Source of the DNA: CAVUAF01 sp963739375
Lineage (GTDB): Bacteria > Acidobacteriota > Terriglobia > Terriglobales > Acidobacteriaceae
NCBI GenBank assembly: GCA_963739375.1
Contig: CAVUAF010000020.1
Span: 62,001 to 126,000 of the forward strand
DNA length: 64,000 bases
Direction of reading: 5' to 3'
The notes beneath the pieces were generated by a model. That model worked only from the letters and a program-made list of their open reading frames with translations. It did no database searches and was not told the DNA's origin. Shown piece by piece: positions 48,925 through 59,300 of the stretch; position 1 is the first letter of the stretch; the number at the start of each line of letters is the position of its first letter. A program made the translations under genes and the position numbers.

Positions 48925-50448
48925 ATGCCTACCTTTGCCGCGGTCGATATCGGCGCCAACTCAGTGCGCCTGAAGATCGCGCGCCTTACCGGCAGCCGGC
49001 TGCAGGTGGTGCATGTTGACCGCGAGGTGACGCGGCTGGGGGAAGCCGTGTTCGCCGGCGGGGCGCTGGCACCGGAGGCCATGCAGCACACCGTCGAGGT
49101 GCTGCGCCGGTTCCATCGCGCGGTGCAGCGCTACGCCGCCGAGCGGGTGCGCGTTGCCGCCACCAGCGCGCTGCGCGACGCCCGCAATGCCCCGGTATTC
49201 GCGGAGTGGGTGCGGTCGGCGACGGGCTGGCCGGTCAAAATCATCTCCGGGCTGGAGGAAGGGCGGCTCATTCATCTGGGGGTCATAGCGGCGGGCCGGA
49301 TCAAGGCGGCCCGGGTGCTGCTCTTCGACCTGGGTGGGGGCAGCTGCGAGGTCACGCTCTCGAACCACGGACATATCGAATCCATGGTGAGCGTGCCGCT
49401 GGGGGCGATGCGCCTGACGCGGGTGTTTCTGGAACACGATCCGCCCAAGAAGAAGGAACTGGCGCAGATGCGCGAGTTCATCGCCAAGGAGCTGCGGCGG
49501 GTGGAGCGACGCGTACTCGCCGCCGACGTGCAGGTGGCGGTGGCTACGTCGGGGACAGCGGCGGCATTGCACGATCTCTGGGTCAAGCGGGAGAAGCGGT
49601 CGCCAGCGGAGGCCCGGGTAGTACCCACGCCGGTGGTGGCCGAGCTGGCGAAGCAACTGGCGCGGCTGCCGCTCGCCGGACGGCGAGCGCTGCCCGGGAT
49701 CAACGCGCGGCGTGCGGAGATTATCGTGGCCGGGGCGCACGTTTTCGCGGAACTGCTGACACGCTGGGAACTGCCCGGCTTCCGGTATCTGCCCCTGGGT
49801 CTGCGCGACGGCATCCTGGCGGAGATGGGCGCCGTCTACGGACACGCGTCGGCGCTGCAGGAGCAGATCGCCACCGAGCGGCGCGATGCGGTGCGGGCGC
49901 TGGCGCGGCACTACGGCGTGGACCTGAAGCATGCGCTGCAGGTGCGGCACCTGGCCCAGCGGCTGTTCCGCGGGTTGCGCCCCATCCACGGGTTGCCGGC
50001 GGATTACGAAGAGTCGCTGGCGGCGGCCGCCATGTTGTACGAGGTGGGGGCCCTCGTGAACCGCGCCGGGCGGCACCGTCACGCCCACTACATCATCGCG
50101 CATTCGGAGATCCTGGGCTTTTCGGCGAGCGAGCGGCGGCGCGTGGCCGCCATCGCCCGGTACATGGGCAAGTCCTTGCCGCGCGTGGAAGACCGGGCGC
50201 TGCAGCTGGTGGCGCGCGAGGACCGGCCGCTGATTCCCAAGGCGGTGGCCCTGCTGCGGCTGGCGGTGGCGCTGGACCAGTCACGTCGGGCGAGCGTGCT
50301 GGCGGCCACCCCGCGGGTCGAGCGGGAACGGGTGCGGCTGCGGCTGAGCACGCGCGGGAGCGCCGACCTGGAGCTGTGGGCGGCGGCGCGGGAAGCGCCT
50401 TACTTCCGCGAAGTCTTCGGGCGGGAGCTCGAGCTCACCACCTCGTGA
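48925..50448 (+). CDS. ppx: Ppx/GppA phosphatase (exopolyphosphatase)
   Basis: 507 residues. The ASKHA-fold N-terminus has AAVDIGANSVRLKIARL and LFDLGGGSCEVTL (phosphate-binding loops) plus VAATSALRDARNAPVF and GLEEGRLIHLG. The C-terminal third is an HD-like helical domain with RHRHAHYIIAHSEILGF. Such enzymes cut polyphosphate from the end or hydrolyse pppGpp; with CHAD and Ppk1 next door the former is likelier. Starts 12 bases after the CHAD gene. Its last 49 bases overlap sixA on the other strand. Confidence 0.94.
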   Translation: MPTFAAVDIGANSVRLKIARLTGSRLQVVHVDREVTRLGEAVFAGGALAPEAMQHTVEVLRRFHRAVQRYAAERVRVAATSALRDARNAPVFAEWVRSATGWPVKIISGLEEGRLIHLGVIAAGRIKAARVLLFDLGGGSCEVTLSNHGHIESMVSVPLGAMRLTRVFLEHDPPKKKELAQMREFIAKELRRVERRVLAADVQVAVATSGTAAALHDLWVKREKRSPAEARVVPTPVVAELAKQLARLPLAGRRALPGINARRAEIIVAGAHVFAELLTRWELPGFRYLPLGLRDGILAEMGAVYGHASALQEQIATERRDAVRALARHYGVDLKHALQVRHLAQRLFRGLRPIHGLPADYEESLAAAAMLYEVGALVNRAGRHRHAHYIIAHSEILGFSASERRRVAAIARYMGKSLPRVEDRALQLVAREDRPLIPKAVALLRLAVALDQSRRASVLAATPRVERERVRLRLSTRGSADLELWAAAREAPYFREVFGRELELTTS

Positions 50449-50933
50449 GCGACGCGCGCGATCTTCGGCGTGAGGCACCAGTGCAGCGTCCCGGAGCGGA
50501 GGTCTCCCGACTCCACCTTGGCGACCGCACCCTTCTTCAGTTCCAACGCGCCGGTGCTGGCGCCATCACTGACCAGCAGGCTGGCGAACTCGCTGAGGTT
50601 GGGGTTGTGGCCCACCACCATGATGGCGTCGCGCTTGGCGTTTTCGTCGAGCAGGCGGCGAAAGGCTTCGAACCGGGCATCCGGGCGCAGCGGCCCGGCG
50701 GTCTCGATTCTGGCTTCGTAGCCGAGCTCGTTGGCCACCAGAGCCGCGGTCTGGGTGGCGCGCTTCAGCGGGCTGGAGATGATGACGTCAACTTCCACGT
50801 CCAGACTGGCCAGGAGACGGCCCACGTAGCGGCACTGCTCGACGCCCTCGGGGTCGAGGGCGCGCTTCTCGTCGTTGGTGGAGTTTGATTTGCGCTGGCC
50901 GGCGCTGGCGTGTCGTAAGAAGTAAACGATCAT
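50400..50933 (-). CDS. sixA: SixA-type histidine phosphatase
   Basis: 177 residues of the RHG phosphatase superfamily. His8 in FLRHASAG is the phospho-acceptor, and the second pair lies in IMVVGHNPNLSEFASLL; SSPLKRATQTAALVA is another block. SixA removes phosphate from phosphohistidine in signalling proteins; distant members act on other phosphoesters. Downstream of ppk1 with 6 bases between, so likely one transcript. The 3' end overlaps ppx by 49 bases, which may give antisense effects. Confidence 0.92.
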   Translation of the reverse strand: MIVYFLRHASAGQRKSNSTNDEKRALDPEGVEQCRYVGRLLASLDVEVDVIISSPLKRATQTAALVANELGYEARIETAGPLRPDARFEAFRRLLDENAKRDAIMVVGHNPNLSEFASLLVSDGASTGALELKKGAVAKVESGDLRSGTLHWCLTPKIARVAHEVVSSSSRPKTSRK

Positions 50934-50939
50934 AGCGAC

Positions 50940-53063
50940 CTATAGGATTCCCTTGACGGCAGTACGGCGAGAATTGATGCGCTCGCGGCGGGGAATGGCC
51001 TCAATACCGGTCTTCCCTTCGGCGAGCTGAATAAAGAAGTCCTGGGCGGAAAAGGCGGGGCGGCGCGAGCGGCGCGGGCGGACGTACTCGCCGTCAGAGC
51101 GCAGCAGGCGGGCCTTGGCGGCGTCGGCGAGGTAGGCGTCGAGCACCTCGTAGCGGAGGCGGTCGCGCAGCGCCGGATCGCGGACGGGAAACACCAGTTC
51201 GACGCGCTCATAGAGGTTGCGGGGCATCCAGTCGGCACTGCCCAGGTAAACCTCGGGGTTGCCACCGTTGGCGAAATAGAAGATACGGCTGTGCTCCAGG
51301 AAGCGTCCCACGAGGGAACGCACGCGGATGCGGCTGCTGACGCGCCGCAAACCGGGGCGCAGGCCGCACATGCCGCGCACGATGAGATCAATCTCGACCC
51401 CACGCTGCGAGGCGCGATACAGCTCCTGCATGATGGACTTGTCCAGCAGCCCGTTCACCTTGGCAATCACCTGCGCCGGGCGGCCGGAGGAGGCGTGCTC
51501 GGCTTCGCGCGCGATCAGCGCCAGCATGCGGTCGGCGAGGTTGGTGGGCGCCACCAGGAGCGGCTCGTAGTCGGGCTGCTCGGCGTAGGCGGTAAGGAAG
51601 TTGAAGACGTCGTGGGCGGCGGCCGTCATTTCCGGCTCGGCGGTAAAGAGGCTGAAGTCGGTGTAGGCGCGCGCCGTGGCGGGATTGTAGTTGCCGGTGC
51701 CCAGATGGAGATAGCGGCGGGTGCTGCCATCCTCTTCGCGGCGCACCAGCAGGGTGAGCTTGCAGTGGGTCTTCAGGCCGACCAGGCCGTGGAAGACCTG
51801 CACTCCGGCATCTTCCAGAGCGCGGGCCCAGCGGATGTTGGGCGCCTCGTCGAAGCGCGCCTTCAGCTCCACCACCACGCTGACTTCCTTCTGCCCCGCC
51901 GCCCTCATCAGCGCCTGGATGATGGGGGAATCCTCGTTGGTGCGGTACAAGGTCTGGCGGATGGAGAGCACGGACGGATCCTCCACCGCGGTCTCCAAAA
52001 ACCTGACCACCGGGGCGTAGGAATCGAAGGGGTGGTGCAGCAGGAGGTCGCGGCGGCGGAGCTCGTCGAAGATGCTGTCCGGCCGGCCGAAGGAGACCTC
52101 GCGCGGCAAGAAGGGCTTGAACTTGAGGTCGGGGCGGTCGGTGAGCTCGTAGATGTGCATGAGGCGCGAGAGGCTGACCGGGCCTTCCAGAGAGAAAACC
52201 TGCCAGGCCTCGAGGCCGAAGTTGCCGCGCAGCTGCTCGACGATCTCGGCGCTGGCCTCGGTCTCGACCTCGAGACGGACGGCGTCGCCGCGGCGGCGGT
52301 TGTGCAGCTCGGCGCGCACCGATTCCATCAGGCCGCGCGATTCTTCCTCGTGGAGATAGAGGTTACTGTTGCGAGTGATGCGAAACGCCGCTTCCGACAG
52401 GATGTCATAGCCGCGGTACATGCTGGCGGCGTGGGCGCCCACCAGATCGGCGAGGAAGACGTACTGGATGCCGTCGCTGCCGGGGACGCGCAGCAAGCGG
52501 GGCAGGGAGCGGGGGACGGTGATGACGCCGAGGAACTTGGTCACCCGGCGGCGGCGGCGCAAGAGCAGCGCCAGGCACAGCGCCTTGTTCATGACGCGCG
52601 GGAAGGGGTGGGCGGGATCGACGGTGATGGGGGTGAGGAGCGGATCGAGTTCGCGCTCGCAGAAGTCGTCGATGAACTCGCGGCCGGCGCGGTCGAACTC
52701 GGCGATATTGCGGACGAAGATGCCCGCTTGCGCCAGTTCCGGCTTCAGTTGCTGGTTCCAGCAGCGATACTGGGCTTCGACCAGGGAGTGGGTCTCGCGC
52801 GCCAGGCGCTCGGCCAGCGCCGCCGGGGTCATGCCATCCATGCCGGCTTCGGCGGAGTCGTCCTCGATCTGTTGCAGGATGCCGGCGATGCGGACTTCAA
52901 AAAACTCGTCGAGGTTCGAGGCCGTAATGGCCAGAAACTTGATCCGCTCCAGCAGCGGATTGGATTCGTCCTGCGCCTCCTCGAGCACACGCCAGTTGAA
53001 CGCCAGCCACGAGAGTTCGCGGTTGATGTAGTAGGCGGGCTTGTCGAGCGATGCGGGAGGCAT
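50940..53063 (-). CDS. ppk1: polyphosphate kinase 1
   Basis: 707 residues. Ppk1 makes long-chain polyphosphate from ATP reversibly, at the inner membrane. The N-terminal block YYINRELSWLAFNWRVLEEA and ASNLDEFFEVRIAG, the central VGLKTHCKLTLLVRRE and HLGTGNYNPATARAYTDFSL (with the autophosphorylated His region), and EHSRIFYFANGG near the end are all present. Length is normal. First gene of the minus-strand pair ppk1-sixA, converging with CHAD-ppx. The 53064-53340 gap holds a small hairpin at 53143-53160 and no gene. Confidence 0.97.
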   Translation of the reverse strand: MPPASLDKPAYYINRELSWLAFNWRVLEEAQDESNPLLERIKFLAITASNLDEFFEVRIAGILQQIEDDSAEAGMDGMTPAALAERLARETHSLVEAQYRCWNQQLKPELAQAGIFVRNIAEFDRAGREFIDDFCERELDPLLTPITVDPAHPFPRVMNKALCLALLLRRRRRVTKFLGVITVPRSLPRLLRVPGSDGIQYVFLADLVGAHAASMYRGYDILSEAAFRITRNSNLYLHEEESRGLMESVRAELHNRRRGDAVRLEVETEASAEIVEQLRGNFGLEAWQVFSLEGPVSLSRLMHIYELTDRPDLKFKPFLPREVSFGRPDSIFDELRRRDLLLHHPFDSYAPVVRFLETAVEDPSVLSIRQTLYRTNEDSPIIQALMRAAGQKEVSVVVELKARFDEAPNIRWARALEDAGVQVFHGLVGLKTHCKLTLLVRREEDGSTRRYLHLGTGNYNPATARAYTDFSLFTAEPEMTAAAHDVFNFLTAYAEQPDYEPLLVAPTNLADRMLALIAREAEHASSGRPAQVIAKVNGLLDKSIMQELYRASQRGVEIDLIVRGMCGLRPGLRRVSSRIRVRSLVGRFLEHSRIFYFANGGNPEVYLGSADWMPRNLYERVELVFPVRDPALRDRLRYEVLDAYLADAAKARLLRSDGEYVRPRRSRRPAFSAQDFFIQLAEGKTGIEAIPRRERINSRRTAVKGIL

Positions 53064-53340
53064 GGGGTGAACCCATTGTAAACGCAGCTTGTTACAAAGC
53101 GGTTAAATCTGGCGGCGGCACCCCAAAGTGGCAGTGTTTTGCACTTCTGGCTGCAGAAGTCGGGGATGCGCGGCACTTGCTTTTTCCTTGCGCCAACGGG
53201 CATTCGGCAGTACAAGTTAGCCAAGCTCCTCCCCCACAACCTGTCGAAAAGGGCATCGCGTGAACACGGGTGCGGCCGCGCTATCGTCCCTCGGCCAATT
53301 GTGTGGGCGAACGCCTGCGAGTGCTAATCGGGTACGTGGC

Positions 53341-56300
53341 ATGTCGACCAATACAGCGAAGCGTCTCGCGCCCTTCCTCCTGGTTCTCCTCGGGTTGGCT
53401 TTTTCGGCGGCTGACGCCGCTGCCCAGTGCACGACGACGCCCATCCTGAGTGGCCAGACGTTGAGCGGGTCGCTGACGGCGGCCTGCGCCTCGGCCTACC
53501 GCGGCGGCTCCTACGCGCAGCGTTACAGCTTCACCGCCCTCGCCGGGCAGACGATCCAGTTTGCGGTCCATGACAGCCTCGACAGTTATGCCTACCTGAT
53601 CGGCCCTTCCGGCACCGTGGTGGCCCAGGACGACGACTCCGGCGGCAACTTCCAGGCGCTGATCAACTACACGGCCACCGCTACCGGGACCTACACCGTA
53701 GAAGTCACTTCGTTTTCCAGCGGCACCACGGGTCCGTTCACCGTAACCCTCACGGTGGCCGGCAGTTGCGCGGCGGTGGGGATCGCGAATGGGCAGACCC
53801 TCAGCGGCCAGCTGTCGTCCGCCTGTCCGTCGGCGATTCGGCCCGGCTCGTATCAGCAGCGCTACTCGTTCAGCGCCACCGCGGGGCAAGTGATCCGGTT
53901 TGCGGTGAACCCCGGGGTCGCTAGTCCGAGCTTCGACAGCTATGCGTACCTGATCAACCCTTCCGGCACCATGGTGGCGCAGGACGATGACTCGGGCGGC
54001 TACCCGAACGCGCTGATCAGCTATACGGCGACGGCGACGGGGACCTACACGGTCGAGGTCACGAGCTATTCCGGCGGCCTGACGGGCTCGTTTATCGTCA
54101 GCTTGAACCTGGGCGCCACCAGTTGCACGCCCAGCGCGATTGCCAGCGGACAAACGCTGAGCGGGTCACTCACCGCGAGTTCCTGCGCCTCGGCGTATCG
54201 CAGCGGCAGCTACGCGAGCCGGTATACGTTCAGCGCGTCGGCAGGACAGAACATCCGGGTGGCGATCACCAACAATGCCTTCGACGCCTACGCCTACCTG
54301 ATCGGGCCGTCGGGAACGATCGTGGCGCAGGATGACAACTCCGGGGGCGGCAGCAGTCCGCTGATCAACTTCGCCGCGACGGTGACGGGCACGTACACGG
54401 TCGAGGTCACGTCCTACTCTCCGGCCGCGACCGGCACGTTCAGCGTGGCGCTGACCTTCCCCTCGCCGTGCACGTCGGTGGCGATCAGCAGTGGGCAGAC
54501 GCTCAGCGGCACGCTGGCCTCGACCTGTCCCTCGACGCTGCGGGCCGGCGCTTACCAGCAGCGCTACACGTTCAGCGCTACGGCGGGGCAGGTGATCCAT
54601 GCCACGGTGAGCAGCAGTGCGTTCGACGCGTACGCCTACCTGCTGGCCCCAGATGGCACGACGGTTCTGGCGCAGGACAACAACTCCGCGGGCGGGACCA
54701 ACGCGCTCCTCACCTACACCGCGACCACGACCGGCACCTACACGGTGGAGGCCACGTCGAACCTCACCGGGGCGGCGGGAGCGTTCAGCATCACGTTGTC
54801 GCTGACCGGCAACTGCGCGGCCACGGCGATCAGCAACGGGCAGACGCTTAGCGGGAGTCTGACGACCGCGAGTTGCGGGTCCATCCGCCGCCAGGGCAGC
54901 TATGCGCAGTTCTACACCTTCAGCGCCACGGCAGGGCAGACCCTCCGGGTGGCGCAGAACAGCGCGGCCTTCAACAGCTACGTGTACCTGGTCGGTCCCT
55001 CCGGGAGTGTGGTGGCGCAAGATGACGACTCGGGCGGCGGCGGGCTCGGGGACTCGCTCATCAGCAACTTCACGGCGCCGGCAACCGGCACCTACACCAT
55101 CGAGGCCACTTCCTCCGCGACGGGAGCGACGGGCGCGTTCACGGTGGCGCTCACCATCACCTCGAACTGCAGCACGACCGCCATCGCGAATGGCCAGACG
55201 CTGAGTGGGGCGCTTTCGGGGGCGAGTTGTACCTCGGTCCTGCGCAGCGGCGCCTACGCGCAGCGGTATACGTTCAGCGCCACCACCGGACAGACCATCC
55301 GGCTCTCCGAAACCAGCACCGCTTTTGACGGGTACGCGTTCCTGCTTGACCCCTCGGGGACGGTAGTGGCGCAGGACGATGACTCGGGCGGCTACCCGAA
55401 CCCGTTGATCAGCTACACCGCCGCCACGAGCGGCACGTACACCTTCGAGGCGTCGACCTACAGCGCCGGCGAGACCGGCGCTTTCAGCGTCTCGCTGACG
55501 CTGACCGGGAACTGCACGCCGGTGGCGATCAGCAGCGGGCAGACGTTAAGCGGCGCGCTCTCTACTGCGAGCTGTGGGTCGCTGCGGCGCGTCGGCAACT
55601 ACGCCCAGTTCTACACGTTCAGCGCCAGCGCCGGACAGGTGATCAGCTTCGCGGTCAACGCCAGCTTTGACAGCTATGCCTACCTGGTCGGACCGTCGGG
55701 AACGTTGGTGGCGACCGACGATGATTCGGGCGGCAACCTGCAGGCGTTGATCAACTACACGGCGGCGGCCAGCGGCACCTACACCGTCGAGGTGACGTCG
55801 TTCAGTCCCGGGATCACGGGCGCGTACACGGTCACCTTGACCGTGACCACGCCGGTGGCGAATTGCTCGCCGGTGGCCATCAGCAATGGGCAGACGCTCA
55901 GCGGCACGCTGATTTCGGGTTGTCCGTCCACGGACCGGGTGGGCCGCTACCAGTCGCTGTACACGTTCAGCGCGACGGCGGGACAGATCATCCGGGTGGC
56001 GATGAACAGCGGCATCTTCGATGCGTACGCGATCCTCAAGGGCCCCGGCAACACCATCGTCGCGCAAGACGACAACTCCAACGGCGGCACCAATGCGCTG
56101 GTCACGTACACCGCCGCGGCGAGCGGTACCTACACCATCGAAGCGACGTCGAACCTGAGCGGGGCGACGGGGGCCTTCACCGTCGGGCTGACGACGACGA
56201 ATGCCTGCGGGACCAGTGCCATCAGCAGCGGGCAGACGCTGAGCGGGACGCTCTCGTCGTCCAGTTGCGTCTCGCCGCATCGCTCCGGCAGCTACGCGCA

Positions 56301-59300
56301 GCTGTTTACGTTTACGGCGACGGCGGGGCAGACCATCCGGCTCTCCCTGACCAGCACCGCCTTCGACGGGTACGCGTTCCTGCTTGACCCCTCGGGAACA
56401 GTGGTGGCACAGGACGATGACTCGGGCGGCTACCCGAACCCCTTCATCAGCTACACCGCCGCCACCAGCGGCACGTACACCTTCGAGGCGTCGACCTACA
56501 GCGCCGGCGAGATCGGCGCGTTCAGCGTCTCGCTGACGCTGACTACCGCCGGCGGTAATACCTGCACGCCGATCGCCATCAGCAACGGGCAAACGCTTTC
56601 CGGGAGCCTGGGCACGGGCTGCACCTCGTCGCGGCGTGCGGGTTCGTACGCGCAGTTCTACACGTTCAGTGCCACGGCGGGACAGGCGATCCGCATCGCG
56701 CAGAGCAGCGTTGCCTTTGATGGCTACGCCTACCTGATCGGACCAGGCAGCACCGTGGTGGCACAGGACGACGATTCCGGCGGCAATGCGAACCCGCTGA
56801 TCAACTTCACGGCGACCGCCACCGGCAACTACACCATCGAGGTCACGTCGTTCGGCAGCGGCGCGACCGGCGCCTACACGGTTTCGCTGAGCCTCACCGC
56901 CTTGTGCAACCCCGTCGCCATCAGCAGCGGACAAACGCTGACCGGCACGCTTACCACCGCGAGCTGCATTGCGCCCCACCGCAGTGGCAGCTATACCCAG
57001 CTCTACACGTTCAGCGCCAGCGCGGGCCAGGTGATCCGCGCGGCGGTCAGCGACAGCTTCGACAGCTACGCCTACCTGATCGGGCCCTCGGGCAATGTGG
57101 TGACGGAAGACGATGATTCGGGCGGCAACCTGCAGTCGCTGATCAACTACACCGCGGCCGCGAGCGGCACCTACACCTGGGAGGTGACGACCTTCAGCGG
57201 TGGGGTGACCGGCAGCTTCAGCGTCACCCTGACGATCACGGCGCCGGCTGGCAACAACTGCAATCTGGTCGCGATCAGCGGGGGACAGACGCTTTCCGGC
57301 AGCCTGGGGCAGGGGTGCAACTCGCCGCATCGTGCGGGTTCCTACGCGCAGTTCTACACGTTCACCGCCAGCGTGGGGCAGACAATCCGGGTTTCGCAGA
57401 ACAGCACCGCGTTCGATGGCTACGCTTTCCTGCTGGGACCGAGCAACACCGTGGTGGCGCAGGACGACGATTCCGGCGGCAACCTGAATCCGCAGATCAA
57501 TTACACGGCGGCGGCCAGCGGCACCTACACCATCGAGGCAACGTCGTACGGCAGCGGCGCGACGGGCGCTTACAGCGTCTCGCTCACGCTGGGCGCCGCG
57601 TCCAATGTCTGCAATACCGCGACCCCGATCACCAGCGGGCAGACCCTGACGGGAACGCTGTCCTCGTCGAGTTGCACCTCGCCACACGCGGCTGGCCGCT
57701 ATGCGCAGCTGTACAGCTTCACGGCGACGTCGGGACAGGCGATCCGCATCGCGGTGAACTCCACGGCCTTTGACGGCTACGCTTACCTGACGGGCCCCTC
57801 GGGCACGCTGGTAACGCAGGACGACAACAGCGGCGGCAGCGGGAATCCGCTGATCAACTACACGGCAGTGTCCGGTGGGACGTACACGGTGGAGGTCACG
57901 TCAGCCACGAATAACGCGGTGGGCAACTTCAGCATTACGCTGACCATCACCACCCCGACCACGAACGCCTGCACCCCCACCGCCATTGCCGCCGGCCAGA
58001 CGCTGAGCGGCAGCCTGACCTCGAACTGCCTGTCCGGGCAGCGACCGGGGCGCTACGCCCAGCTGTATACCTTCAGCGCGTCCACGGGGCAGAACATCCA
58101 GGTGGCGGTCTCCAGTGGGGCGTTTGATGGCTACGCTTACCTGATCAGCCCGGGGGGCGCGGTGGTGGCCGAAGATGATGACGCGGGCGGGAACCACAAC
58201 CCGCTGATCACGTATGCCGCCGCGACCAGCGGCACCTACACTGTGGAGGTGACGTCGTATACCGCGGGCGCCACGGGGGCGTTCACCATCACGCTAGGGC
58301 TGGGGACGACGACCGGCGCCACGAATTGCACGCCCATCCCGCTGGCCAGCGGACAGACGCTGGTGGGGGTGCTGGCGTCGAGCTGCCGCTCCACCCACCG
58401 CATCGGCGCGTACGCGCAGTTCTACAGCTTTAGCGTGACCGCCGGACAGACCATCCGGGCGGTGATGAGCAGCACGGCGTTCGATGCGTTCGCCTTCCTG
58501 CTGGGACCGTCGAACAGCGTGGTGGCGGTGGACGACGATTCCGGCGGCATGCACAATGCGCTCGTCACCTACATTGCCACGGTGACCGGCACCTATACGC
58601 TGGAGGCCACCTCGTATGTACCGGCCGCGACGGGGAGCTTCAGCGTGTCGCTGGCCGTGGGCGCGGCCAGCATCAGCATCGCGAGCGTGGCGCCGCCTTC
58701 CGTGAGCCTGATTGCCGGGGGAGGCTGGCAGAGCCTGACGGTCATGCTGAACCGCACCAACTACCCGAGCGCGGTCAGCCTGGCGCTGACGGGGACGCCG
58801 GCCGGAGTGGCGGCGACGATCCTGCAGCCCCAGGCCGGTAACAGCGCCACCATCACGCTGCGCGCCAATGCGGGTACACCCAGTGCTGCCAACCAGACCA
58901 TCACGGTCACGGCCGGTGGCGCGGGCGTAACTTCAGCGACGGCGACCTTCACCCTCTCGATTACGGCCCCCAACTGCACGACGACCGCCATCACCGATGG
59001 CACGATTGTCTCGGACAGCATGAACCAAAGCTGCCCGTCGACGCACCGGGTCGGCTCTTACGCCAACCTGTACAGCTTCACCGGCAACCCCGGGGACACG
59101 ATCCAGGCGACGGTGCGCAGCGCGACGTTTGACTCGTTCGTTTACCTGCTGGGCCCCGCGGGCAACACGCTCACCCTCGACGATGACAGCGACGGCGGCA
59201 CCAACTCGCTGTTGCGCTACACCATCGCCACGGCGGGGACTTATACCCTCGAAGTCACGTCGTTCCGCAGCAGCGAAACGGGCAGCTTCACGGTGGTGCT

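Noticed and set aside
53064..53340. A riboswitch (c-di-GMP type) in the leader of the PPC gene
   Set aside because: Some GC-rich hairpins occur, but none of the conserved tetraloop or receptor motifs could be found.
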